NCBI GenBank assembly: GCA_047974765.1
Contig: JBKECP010000046.1
Location: 62,001-126,000 of the forward strand
Length of the DNA: 64,000 nucleotides
Direction: 5' to 3'
Source: JBKECP01 sp047974765
GTDB lineage: Bacteria > Pseudomonadota > Gammaproteobacteria > Pseudomonadales > Halieaceae
The first letter of the stretch is position 1. Every line of letters begins with the position of its first letter. The position numbers and the translations under genes are program-made. The notes under the pieces are model-generated. The model was not told the DNA's origin. It was given only the letters and a program-made list of their open reading frames with translations, and made no database searches. Positions 8,571-16,312 of the stretch are shown piece after piece.

Positions 8571-8726
8571 AACACCTGAGATCAATAGCCAGTCAATAAA
8601 CCTGCCGCTGCGCTTATTCCGCCATATCACTAAAAAAGCGACATATGTCATCACATAGATTACCGATGGTGGTTCAAGACTGGCATTGACTGAGGTATTG
8701 TTGGTCAAATTCTGGAACCGGCCCCC

Positions 8727-10421
8727 ATGCTTACCGAAATCAGCATTAAAAATTACACCATCGTCGATTCACTGGAGATGGTTTTTGCTCCCGGAATGAC
8801 GGTTATTACCGGTGAAACAGGTGCCGGTAAATCCATTATGCTCGATGCGCTTGGACTTTGTCTTGGTGACCGGGCAGCCCCGGGAACCATTCGCCAGGGC
8901 AGTGAACGCGCAGAAGTTATCGCCCACTTCGATATCAGCGACAACCCGGCTGCCCGCCGCTGGCTGACAGTGCGGGAATTGGCCGTCGCAAATACAGGTG
9001 CGGATACGCAGACAGACAGCAACACCGAATGCCTGTTGCGGCGGGTCGTCACTGCCGAGGGTCGCAGCCGCGCCTATATCAACGGCAGCACCTCCACTCT
9101 TCAGGACTGCGCTGAGCTGGCCGGTTTGCTCATCGACATCCACAGCCAGCACGCTCATCAGTCTCTGCTGCGAAAAGACGTACAACGCCACCTGCTCGAT
9201 GCTTTTGCCGGTCAGAGAGAACTGGCCCGCGCAGTAGAAAAAACTGCCTCTGACTGGCTGCGCTCACAACGGGACCTGGATAATCTGACCAGCACCCGCG
9301 ATCAGCAAACCGCCCGCGCCCAGCTGCTGAACTACCAGCTGGAAGAACTAGATCAGCTGGCATTGACAGAAGGCGAACTGGCGGAGCTGGAAAGTGAGTT
9401 CAAACAACTGTCCAATGCCGGTGAGATTTTACAATCAGCCCATCAGGCGCTGGAAATCTGCGAATCCCTGCAAAGCGACAGTCACCGCGCACAACAGCTA
9501 ATGGAACAGGCTCTGCACAATACCCGACCCGCCAATAATGCCCGTGAATTGCTCGACTCAGCCAGCATCCAGCTGGAGGAGGCGCGCAACGAAATTCAAC
9601 AGCATATAGATCGCATTGAGCTCAACCCCCAACGCCTGCAACAGGTTGAGGAACGCCTGCAGGCAATCTACGACATTGCCCGTAAACACCGTATCAAACC
9701 GGAAGCATTGCCCGAAGTACATGCCAACCTACAAACAGAAGCACAAAATATTGCCGGTGGTACCCAGCAGATAGAGACTTTGCAGCAAACCCTGAATGAG
9801 CTGGCCGCACAATACAGTGAACAGGCCAGCAAGCTGAGCAGACTGCGAACCAAAGCCGCCCGCAAGCTGGAAAAAGACACCATGACCATACTGGCCACGC
9901 TGGCTATGGAGCACTGCCGTTTTGAAGTTGCACTGAATCCACGCAGCAATCACCAGCCTCACCCACAGGGACACGAGGAAATCGAGCTGCTGATCAGCAC
10001 CAACCCGGGTTCATCGCCTCAGGCACTGTCCAGAATTGCATCCGGCGGAGAACTGTCACGCATCAGCCTGGCCATTCAAGTAGTGACAGCCAGCACCAAT
10101 ACACTGCCCTGCATGATTTTTGATGAAGTGGATGTCGGCATTGGCGGTGCCATTGCCGAGGTTGTTGGTCGTCTATTACGCAAGCTGGCCGACAGCACAC
10201 AGGTGTTGTGCGTCACCCATCTACCCCAGGTTGCCTCCCAGGGACACCAGCATTTACAGGTCAGCAAAGTCAGTACCAAAACCTCTGCCCGCACAGAGCT
10301 TTTACAGCTGGACAGTGAAGCACGCACCAGCGAGATTGCACGCATGCTCGGCGGAGTAAAAATGACCAAACAGACGCTGGCGCATGCCCGTGAAATGCTG
10401 ATCCAGGCCGAAAACGACTGA
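8727..10421 (+). CDS. recN: DNA repair protein RecN
   Basis: 564 residues; SMC-like ATPase that helps recombinational repair of double-strand breaks. Walker A GETGAGKS is at residues 29-36, a long central coiled coil spans about 160-370, and the ABC signature (LSRIASGGELSRISLAIQ) with Walker B (CMIFDEVDVGIGG) lies near residues 435-480. Family length is about 550. The start at 8727 gives the canonical MLTEISIKNY opening. It is divergent from hrcA and is followed by gss on the same strand after 199 bp. The E. coli gene is SOS-induced, but no clear LexA box is visible here. Confidence 0.97.
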   Translation: MLTEISIKNYTIVDSLEMVFAPGMTVITGETGAGKSIMLDALGLCLGDRAAPGTIRQGSERAEVIAHFDISDNPAARRWLTVRELAVANTGADTQTDSNTECLLRRVVTAEGRSRAYINGSTSTLQDCAELAGLLIDIHSQHAHQSLLRKDVQRHLLDAFAGQRELARAVEKTASDWLRSQRDLDNLTSTRDQQTARAQLLNYQLEELDQLALTEGELAELESEFKQLSNAGEILQSAHQALEICESLQSDSHRAQQLMEQALHNTRPANNARELLDSASIQLEEARNEIQQHIDRIELNPQRLQQVEERLQAIYDIARKHRIKPEALPEVHANLQTEAQNIAGGTQQIETLQQTLNELAAQYSEQASKLSRLRTKAARKLEKDTMTILATLAMEHCRFEVALNPRSNHQPHPQGHEEIELLISTNPGSSPQALSRIASGGELSRISLAIQVVTASTNTLPCMIFDEVDVGIGGAIAEVVGRLLRKLADSTQVLCVTHLPQVASQGHQHLQVSKVSTKTSARTELLQLDSEARTSEIARMLGGVKMTKQTLAHAREMLIQAEND

Positions 10422-10532
10422 TTGCGGCAGCCCGGAAACAGGGCGCTTATGACAAGTGGATCGCTGTGCACCAAAAACTGTGAATTTATGACGTCTGTAA
10501 ATAAAGTCTATTGACTGCAAACGACCGAAACT

Positions 10533-10569
10533 GGATATAGCGTATCCATATTGATTGACGATTCAATAT
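10533..10569. promoter_or_regulatory. tandem inverted repeats upstream of gss
   Basis: Two adjoining dyads: GGATA-N5-TATCC (10533-10547) and ATATTGA-N8-TCAATAT (10548-10569, perfect 7-bp arms). A TTGACT lies just upstream at 10511-10516 and could be a -35 box, placing the dyads over and downstream of the promoter, the position of a repressor operator. The regulator is unknown. Confidence 0.45.
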
Positions 10570-10620
10570 CACAACTGACACCGCCCCGGCGGCTCTGATA
10601 ACAAACAACTGATAACAACA

Positions 10621-12519
10621 ATGGCAAACACTACCTGCTCTTCCGAAATATTTGGCACCCTGCTCGGCACCGCGCCTGGTGGCGTAGAAGCCTATTCTTC
10701 TGACTACGATAGCGTCTCACAGCAAGAGTACCCGAAGCGCAGCGCCTTTCGCAGCTACTACGACGGTATTTACATGGGCCACAAATGGCAGTGCGTGGAG
10801 TTTGCTCGACGCTGGCTATATATCAATTATGGCTATATTTTTGATGATGTAGCTATGGCCTACGATATTTTTGATCTGCGCAGCGTGCGCAACGTACAGA
10901 AAAACAGCCTGCTCCCACTACAGGCTTTTACCAATGGCTGCCAGCGCTCACCTGAGCCAGGCTGCCTGCTGATCTGGAAAGAAGGCGGAGAATTCGAGCG
11001 CACTGGCCATGTCGCTATAATTACTGAAGTAAGTGCGGACTATGTTCGTATCGCCGAGCAAAATGTCGGCCATCAACGCTGGGGGGAAGGCAGGGATTAC
11101 GCTCGTGAGCTGCACGCAAAGCGCACGCCCGACGGTGAATACTGGATTACCTGCTCCTACGGTGATGCCGAAATTCTTGGCTGGATGATCCAGACTGATG
11201 ACACACAATACGCCGAGATTACTCCCGGAGAAGATCCTGCCCTGCTGCAACTCAAAAGTGCGCACAATAACTATCAACCTGCGCGTAAATCCTGGCTGAA
11301 CGTAGCCAACCATGATGAAGCAGCCTTTGTCGACGCTATGGGCGGGCACGGCTTAAGTAGTGACCCATCCCGCCAGGATCACTACTTTATTCTGTCGCGC
11401 AGTGCTGAAGAACAACTGGCCCAGGCCAGCAACGATCTCCACGAACTGTTCATGCATGCCACCGATTATGTGCTGGCAAATGATGAGCTGCTCGCAAAGT
11501 TCAACCTGCCCGAGTCAATACTGCCCAGGATTCGACAATCCTGGGATAACCGCCTCAATGAAGTAATTACCAGCCGCTTCGACTTTGCAATAACACCGGA
11601 AGGCCTGAAGGTTTACGAATACAACTGTGATTCAGCCTCCTGTTATATGGAGGCGGGCCGGGTGCAGGGAAAATGGTTTGATCACCGCAAAATTGATGAT
11701 GGCCACAACGGTGGCCGCGACCTGTTTGCCGGGCTGGTCAAAGCCTGGCAGCGCAGCAAGGCCAGTGGACTGGTACATATTCTGCGCGATGATGACCCGG
11801 AGGAAACCTACCATGCCCTGTTCATGCAGGAGGCCATCAATAAGGCCGGTTTGCGCAGTAAGGTATTAATTGGCGTTGATCAGCTGCACTGGAACAAACA
11901 TGGTGAAGTGGTTGATGAAGATGGCGAAAATATACGCTGGGTATGGAAAACCTGGGCCTGGGAAACCGCTCTCGACCAAATCCGCGAACTGGTTGAGGGA
12001 CAACAGCAGGTACAAGGTGAGGAAGACTACGAACCCCAATGGCAGCAGGGTAACCAGCCGCAGCTATCAGATGTGCTTTTTCGGCGGCAAGTCATGGTTT
12101 TTGAGCCCCTGTGGACACTGATTCCCAGCAATAAGGCTATCTTGCCGGTACTGTGGTCCCTGTTTCCCAACCATCCTCTACTGCTGGAGGCCTCTTTTGA
12201 GTTGGAGGACTCACTCAAAGCCAAAGGCTATGTTGAAAAACCCATTGTGGGGCGCTGCGGCGCCAATATCTCTCTTTTTGACAACAACAATAAAGTGGTG
12301 GAACAAACCAGCGGCCAGTTTGAGCAACAGGATATGATCTACCAGCAATTCTTCCCCCTGCCACAGATTAATGATCTATATGTGCAAATATCCACCTTTA
12401 TGACAGCTGGCGTCTACGCCGGCAGTGGTGTGCGCGTTGACCAATCACGGGTTATCAATAAAGACAGCGACTGCCTGCCTCTGCTGATTGTAAAGGACAA
12501 GCAATTTCTGGCGAGCTGA
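10621..12519 (+). CDS. gss: bifunctional glutathionylspermidine synthetase/amidase
   Basis: 632 residues, close to the 619 of E. coli Gss. The N-terminal CHAP-type amidase domain (about 1-200) has the catalytic Cys58 in HKWQCVEFARRW and His130 in RTGHVAII, aligned with Cys59 and His131 of E. coli. The C-terminal ATP-grasp-like synthetase (about 210-632) contains KVYEYNCDSASCYMEAGR and GRCGANISLF. The protein joins glutathione to spermidine using ATP and also hydrolyses the amide, a polyamine-thiol cycle linked to redox defence. No Shine-Dalgarno is visible before the ATG; instead a duplicated CTGATAACAA sequence precedes it. It stands alone between recN and a TonB receptor, an addition relative to Pseudomonas gene order. 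Confidence 0.95.
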   Translation: MANTTCSSEIFGTLLGTAPGGVEAYSSDYDSVSQQEYPKRSAFRSYYDGIYMGHKWQCVEFARRWLYINYGYIFDDVAMAYDIFDLRSVRNVQKNSLLPLQAFTNGCQRSPEPGCLLIWKEGGEFERTGHVAIITEVSADYVRIAEQNVGHQRWGEGRDYARELHAKRTPDGEYWITCSYGDAEILGWMIQTDDTQYAEITPGEDPALLQLKSAHNNYQPARKSWLNVANHDEAAFVDAMGGHGLSSDPSRQDHYFILSRSAEEQLAQASNDLHELFMHATDYVLANDELLAKFNLPESILPRIRQSWDNRLNEVITSRFDFAITPEGLKVYEYNCDSASCYMEAGRVQGKWFDHRKIDDGHNGGRDLFAGLVKAWQRSKASGLVHILRDDDPEETYHALFMQEAINKAGLRSKVLIGVDQLHWNKHGEVVDEDGENIRWVWKTWAWETALDQIRELVEGQQQVQGEEDYEPQWQQGNQPQLSDVLFRRQVMVFEPLWTLIPSNKAILPVLWSLFPNHPLLLEASFELEDSLKAKGYVEKPIVGRCGANISLFDNNNKVVEQTSGQFEQQDMIYQQFFPLPQINDLYVQISTFMTAGVYAGSGVRVDQSRVINKDSDCLPLLIVKDKQFLAS

Positions 12520-12543
12520 GCTGTCATCAGATGGCAGCTCAGC
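12515..12543 (+). terminator. strong hairpin at the end of gss
   Basis: GCTGAGCTGtCAT-cag-ATGgCAGCTCAGC forms a 13-bp stem with one G-T pair and includes the gss stop codon. No T run follows, so it may protect the 3' end or help Rho-dependent termination. Confidence 0.45.
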
Positions 12544-12599
12544 GCGGGCAAAATGTGAATTTGTCAGCTCTTTGTCTTATCCTGACGCAAATACAATCA

Positions 12600-12620
12600 A
12601 TTCTCATTATAATTATTCTG
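12600..12620 (-). promoter_or_regulatory. Fur box over the TonB receptor promoter
   Basis: On the minus strand three consecutive hexamers AATAAT-TATAAT-GAGAAT fit the NATAAT array of a Fur operator. On the plus strand a TATAAT (12608-12613), the likely -10 box of the receptor gene, lies inside it, so Fur-Fe binding would block RNA polymerase. The fur gene itself is 2 kb away. Confidence 0.6.
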
Positions 12621-12655
12621 TATGTTGTGAATTGCCATTTGCAAAAGGAGTTTTC

Positions 12656-14647
12656 ATGTCTACCTCACACCTTCCCCGCCACCCTCTGGCACTTGCTATT
12701 ACACTCACCATTTCTGCTTCCACCGTCTCAGCTCAGGAACCCATTGCTCAGGCCGACCCGGAGAATCTTGAAACCGTGGTTGTTTATGGTGAGCGCGAAC
12801 CCGGTAATGTTTATCTGACGGCCGATGATTTCAATCGTATGCAGGCAGATACCCTGGAAGATTTATTCGCCAACGAATCCTCAATTGCCGTTGGCGGCGG
12901 CTCAGCTACAGCCCAGAAGATCTATGTGCGAGGTTTTGAAGATGTCATGCTCAATGTCACCATCGATGGCGCCCAGACACCAGCCGACCTCTATCATCAT
13001 CAGGCGCGGGTACAACTGGAACCGGAATTTATCAAAAGCCTTGAGGTACACGCTGGCGCCGGTGCGGCCACCCATGGTGCAGGCGCTCTGACAGGTGCCA
13101 TGCAGGTTACGCTCAAAGATGCATTCGATCTGCTAAAACCGGGCCAGAGTATAGGTGGTATGGCCAAAGCAACCGGCCGTTTTAATGGCGAAGACGGTCA
13201 GAAATACAGCGGTGCTGTCTATGGCAAGGTCAGCGATGCCTTCGGTGCGGTTGTTGGCTACACCTACGATGATCGCAATAATTATGAAGATGGCGATGGC
13301 AATGAAATCGACCCGTCCTCCTATGAACGCGAACGTGGCTTTGTCAAATTCAGTGGCAGTGTCGACGCCCACAGTTACGCGCTCACCTATGAAAACCTGC
13401 AGGATGACGCGACCTCCTTCGAGCGTCCGAATATGGTCAACTTTAATGGGCGCTACCAGGTATCAGACCAGGAATTGGGCCGCGATACAGCAGTATTGAA
13501 TTACAGGTTCTCACCGGCAACCAGCAATTTTATCGATGTGAATACAAGCATTTACTACAACAAAACAGATTTTACGGTACAGCGTAAAATCGATGACATT
13601 ATCTACGGTGACGGTGAATATGAATCCAAAGGGTTTGACTTGCGCAACACCTCCGTTATCAGCAGCCACACCCTGACTTACGGCGTCGACTACCGCAACG
13701 ACGAGGTGGAATCCGCTCAAAATGCCACCTCCCCCTCGGCCTGGGGCAATACAGAGCAATCTCTGGATGTTACCGGTGTTTATATTCAGGATTTGTGGAG
13801 TTTGACCGACGACATCGATTTGAGTTTTGGCCTGCGCTACGACGACTATGACTTTGAAGGCGACAGCGGGGTCAGCAAAGGTGTGGATATTTCAGAATCT
13901 GATGTCAGTCCCAATATCAGCCTGCAGTGGAATTTACCTGCTGGCTTTTCAGCCCGCATTGCCTACGCCGAAGCATTTAGGGGTGTTTCCATACGCGAGG
14001 CTTTTTTTAGCGCCCTCTACATCATGGATGAAAATCTTGAAGCTGAAGAAGCGGACAATATTGAGTTCGGTATTGCCTGGGATAACGACAACGGTTACTT
14101 CGCACGCGGTACCATCTACCGGCAGGAAATCGAAAACTTTATCGATGCCGAGTATATAGGTGATCCCGTCTGGGGTTACTGGCGCAATGTCGGCAAGGCC
14201 GAAGTCGATGGTTATGAGGTTGAAGTTGGCCAAAACAGCTCAAACTATCACTGGAAAATCGGCGTTTGGGATGCAGATAATGAGCTCAACAACGAGCCTC
14301 TGGCAGATAGCAACCTGGGATTGGGCACCAACATGGGCCGAACCTGGGTGGGCCGCTTCGGTATGGACATTGCCCGGTTCAACGCGGATATCGGCATAGA
14401 TTTGCGCTACGTCGAAGAAGAAAATAACCCAATCGCCAGTGATGCTCCAGCCAAGAACGACTACTTCCTCGCCAATCTCTATTCCAACTGGCATGCCACG
14501 GAGAATGTAACCCTGTCGCTGGCTGCGAATAACCTCTTTGATGAGTTCTACTATGACCATGCCACCTACACCTGGGTTCGCGGCAGCTATGTCGGCTATC
14601 CCTCAAGAGGGCGGGAAATTGTTGCCTCACTGGCACTACAGTTCTAA
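12656..14647 (+). CDS. TonB-dependent outer-membrane receptor (iron or heme type)
   Basis: 663 residues from ATG 12656, preceded by a perfect AAGGAG at 5 nt; an upstream in-frame ATG at 12572 would place the Fur box inside the gene and is rejected. A signal peptide ends near residue 26 (TVSA-QE). The TonB box region (ETVVVYGER) follows, then the plug domain (about 45-160, KIYVRGFEDVMLNVTIDGAQ) and a beta barrel ending in an aromatic-rich strand with terminal Phe. The segment YAEAFRGVSIREAF...MDENLEAEEADNIEFG resembles the FRAP and NPNL boxes of heme receptors, though altered, so heme or a siderophore are both possible. An upstream Fur box predicts iron repression. A TonB-ExbBD system is not in the window. 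Confidence 0.85.
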   Translation: MSTSHLPRHPLALAITLTISASTVSAQEPIAQADPENLETVVVYGEREPGNVYLTADDFNRMQADTLEDLFANESSIAVGGGSATAQKIYVRGFEDVMLNVTIDGAQTPADLYHHQARVQLEPEFIKSLEVHAGAGAATHGAGALTGAMQVTLKDAFDLLKPGQSIGGMAKATGRFNGEDGQKYSGAVYGKVSDAFGAVVGYTYDDRNNYEDGDGNEIDPSSYERERGFVKFSGSVDAHSYALTYENLQDDATSFERPNMVNFNGRYQVSDQELGRDTAVLNYRFSPATSNFIDVNTSIYYNKTDFTVQRKIDDIIYGDGEYESKGFDLRNTSVISSHTLTYGVDYRNDEVESAQNATSPSAWGNTEQSLDVTGVYIQDLWSLTDDIDLSFGLRYDDYDFEGDSGVSKGVDISESDVSPNISLQWNLPAGFSARIAYAEAFRGVSIREAFFSALYIMDENLEAEEADNIEFGIAWDNDNGYFARGTIYRQEIENFIDAEYIGDPVWGYWRNVGKAEVDGYEVEVGQNSSNYHWKIGVWDADNELNNEPLADSNLGLGTNMGRTWVGRFGMDIARFNADIGIDLRYVEEENNPIASDAPAKNDYFLANLYSNWHATENVTLSLAANNLFDEFYYDHATYTWVRGSYVGYPSRGREIVASLALQF

Positions 14648-14687
14648 AAACCACACAAAACCTGCTGATTTATGGACGGCCATTAAC

Positions 14688-14720
14688 AAAAGAACCCAGA
14701 CACGCAAGGTGTCTGGGTTC
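14688..14720 (-). terminator. bidirectional terminator, mainly for fur
   Basis: Perfect 12-bp stem GAACCCAGACAC/GTGTCTGGGTTC with a 5-nt loop. On the minus strand it is followed by TTTTGTT, about 60 bp after the fur stop. It lies between the convergent TonB receptor and fur genes. Confidence 0.8.
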
Positions 14721-14778
14721 CCGATCAAATTTATCAGCGCCTGCTATCAATGACCAGCGCCGTTGAAGCAGTTTTACT

Positions 14779-15216
14779 TCAGCGCTTCTTGTCTTTTTTA
14801 CGCACGTACAGCACCAGTGAATGATCCACCAGCTCAAAGCCATGTTCACGGGCAATTTCGTGCTGACGAGCTTCAATCACCGAATCAGTGAACTCAACCA
14901 CTTCGCCGGTCTCTTCACAGACCATATGGTCATGGTGCTCGCCCCGGGCCAATTCAAAGACCGAATGCCCCGTAGAGGAAGTACCGGCTTCAAAATTATG
15001 CCGTGTTACCAGCCCCGCCGCCTCAAATTGGGTCAGCACACGGTATACCGTAGCCAGCCCCACATCCTCGCCGGCATCGCGCAGAGCACGATACACTTCT
15101 TCGGCACTCAGATGGCGGGAGCTCTCTCCGGTCGACTCCAGGATTTGTAAAATTTTGACACGCGGAAGCGTGACTTTCAGACCCGCTTTACGCAGCTCCT
15201 GATTTTCTTCAGCCAT
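14779..15216 (-). CDS. fur: ferric uptake regulator Fur
   Basis: 145 residues from ATG 15216; a TTG two codons upstream is possible but less likely. The winged-helix DNA-binding domain (about 1-85) contains the family signature GLKVTLPRVKILQILES and DVGLATVYRVLTQFEAAGLV. The dimerisation and metal domain has HHDH followed by CEETGEVVEF: the first Cys is kept but the second Cys of the E. coli CxxC is Thr, as in Pseudomonas aeruginosa Fur. A short insertion (GTSSTG) lies before SVFEL. Fur with Fe2+ represses iron uptake genes, probably including the adjacent TonB receptor. It is divergent from bamE, an arrangement shared with Pseudomonas. Confidence 0.97.
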   Translation of the reverse strand: MAEENQELRKAGLKVTLPRVKILQILESTGESSRHLSAEEVYRALRDAGEDVGLATVYRVLTQFEAAGLVTRHNFEAGTSSTGHSVFELARGEHHDHMVCEETGEVVEFTDSVIEARQHEIAREHGFELVDHSLVLYVRKKDKKR

Positions 15217-15290
15217 GGGCAAGGGGTTCTCGTCGGGTTACAGTAGGGGTATGATGCCACCCCTGTTTCGTAAGTGGAAGTTCTAACCTG

Positions 15291-15719
15291 ATGCGTATTT
15301 CCATTTTTATACTTACCGCCACTTTGCTGAGCGCCTGTGGTTTTATCGGTTTTCCCGGCGTTTACAAAATCAATGTTGAACAGGGAAATCTGGTCGATAA
15401 GGAAATGGTTGATCAGTTACAGCGTGGTATGACCCGTCGCCAGGTGCAATTTGTGCTGGGCACACCGCTGGTAGAGGACACCTTTAACCAGGACCGCTGG
15501 AACTACGCCTACATCATTCGCCGCGGTGACAATATTATTCGTGAAGCACAAATGGCCGTACTGTTTGAGGGGGATATGCTTATGGATGTCAGCGGTGATT
15601 ACCGTCCTGCCTGGGCAACCGGGGGAGCAGCCAATCCTTTTGAAGATGCGGAGCAGGAAGATATTGCCAGGCCGGAGATTCTGGATGATGACTCCTCCTT
15701 TGGCAGTAACGAAAACTAA
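15291..15719 (+). CDS. bamE: outer-membrane assembly lipoprotein BamE (SmpA/OmlA)
   Basis: 142 residues. A lipoprotein signal peptide with lipobox LLSAC places the acylated Cys at residue 16; the SmpA/OmlA domain follows (VDKEMVDQLQRGMTRRQVQFVLGTPLVEDTFNQDRWNYAYIIRRGD), then an acidic, low-complexity tail longer than the E. coli protein. BamE supports the BamA-BamD interaction in the outer-membrane beta-barrel assembly machine. It is divergent from fur and ends in a 4-bp convergent overlap with rnfH. Confidence 0.95.
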   Translation: MRISIFILTATLLSACGFIGFPGVYKINVEQGNLVDKEMVDQLQRGMTRRQVQFVLGTPLVEDTFNQDRWNYAYIIRRGDNIIREAQMAVLFEGDMLMDVSGDYRPAWATGGAANPFEDAEQEDIARPEILDDDSSFGSNEN

Positions 15720-16015
15720 TCTTTAGCTTTGGTACGAGCGGCCCGGGTTTTGCGCACTTCCTTTGGATCGGCAATCAGTGGCCGGTAGATTTCAACTCTG
15801 TCACCCGCTCGCAGCACTGCTTGAGGACTGACAGCCTTGCCAAAAACACCCAGCCTGGCCTCATCCACACTCAGATTATCAAAGCGGCCTTCGATACCCG
15901 ATAAATGGACGGCATCAATAGCCGTGGAACCCTCAGCCACCTGCACGGTTATCAGTGCCTGTTGATGTGGCAGAGCGTAAGCCACCTCCACGGTTATCAT
16001 ATTTTGCTGGCCCAT
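15716..16015 (-). CDS. rnfH: RnfH family ubiquitin-like protein
   Basis: 99 residues from ATG 16015, chosen because a perfect AGGAGG lies 8 nt upstream; longer in-frame starts enter the repeat element. The sequence MITVEVAYALPHQQALITVQV with a beta-grasp fold pattern and DRVEIYRPLIADPKEVRKTRA tail is the RnfH (RatB, UPF0125) signature. Function is not firmly established. In most gammaproteobacteria rnfH follows ratA in an operon between bamE and smpB; here ratA is missing and a dispersed repeat plus a transporter gene occupy its place. Confidence 0.9.
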   Translation of the reverse strand: MGQQNMITVEVAYALPHQQALITVQVAEGSTAIDAVHLSGIEGRFDNLSVDEARLGVFGKAVSPQAVLRAGDRVEIYRPLIADPKEVRKTRAARTKAKD

Positions 16016-16145
16016 CAAACCCGCCTCCTGTCTATTGAATACTTCGCTGACACCCACCAAAAAAACACCTGGGTAGTGTGATAACGAAAATTGTCTCAGC
16101 CAGTCAAAATCCCGGAGACCGGTTATCCCAGAGAATTTATTAACT

Positions 16146-16312
16146 CGGCAAGCTTTTAGCCGAATGAATAAGCGGCACATGGATATGTCGCCGCTGGCTG
16201 CAAGCCTGCGCGAGCCCTGCGAAAATCAAGGAATTTCACACATTCCGCTGATTTTCAGGGGCGACCATCAAATAGTGAGGGATTCATCTATTTGATTGCC
16301 AGGTTAATAGCT
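16146..16312. repeat. dispersed structured repeat, copy A
   Basis: A segment of about 157 bp (16156-16312) preceded by a shared 16-mer; it recurs at 30027-30182. The last 62 bp differ at only two positions between copies. It can form several hairpins: GCGGC..GCCGC (16172-16194), GGCT-gca-AGCC, GAAAATCA..TGATTTTC with an inner GGAAT..ATTCC (about 16220-16258), and ATCAAATAG-N12-CTATTTGAT (16267-16296). The right end overlaps the stop codon of the downstream transporter gene. It is not a known REP, ERIC or attC type to me. Confidence 0.75.

Noticed and set aside
8496..8708. 70-codon minus-strand frame in the hrcA-recN gap
   Set aside because: No ribosome site, no recognisable family, and it covers the region where hrcA and recN promoters must lie.
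16016..16180. Longer N-terminus for RnfH (start at 16180)
   Set aside because: The added residues cover the repeat element and are not conserved; an AGGAGG site supports the start at 16015.
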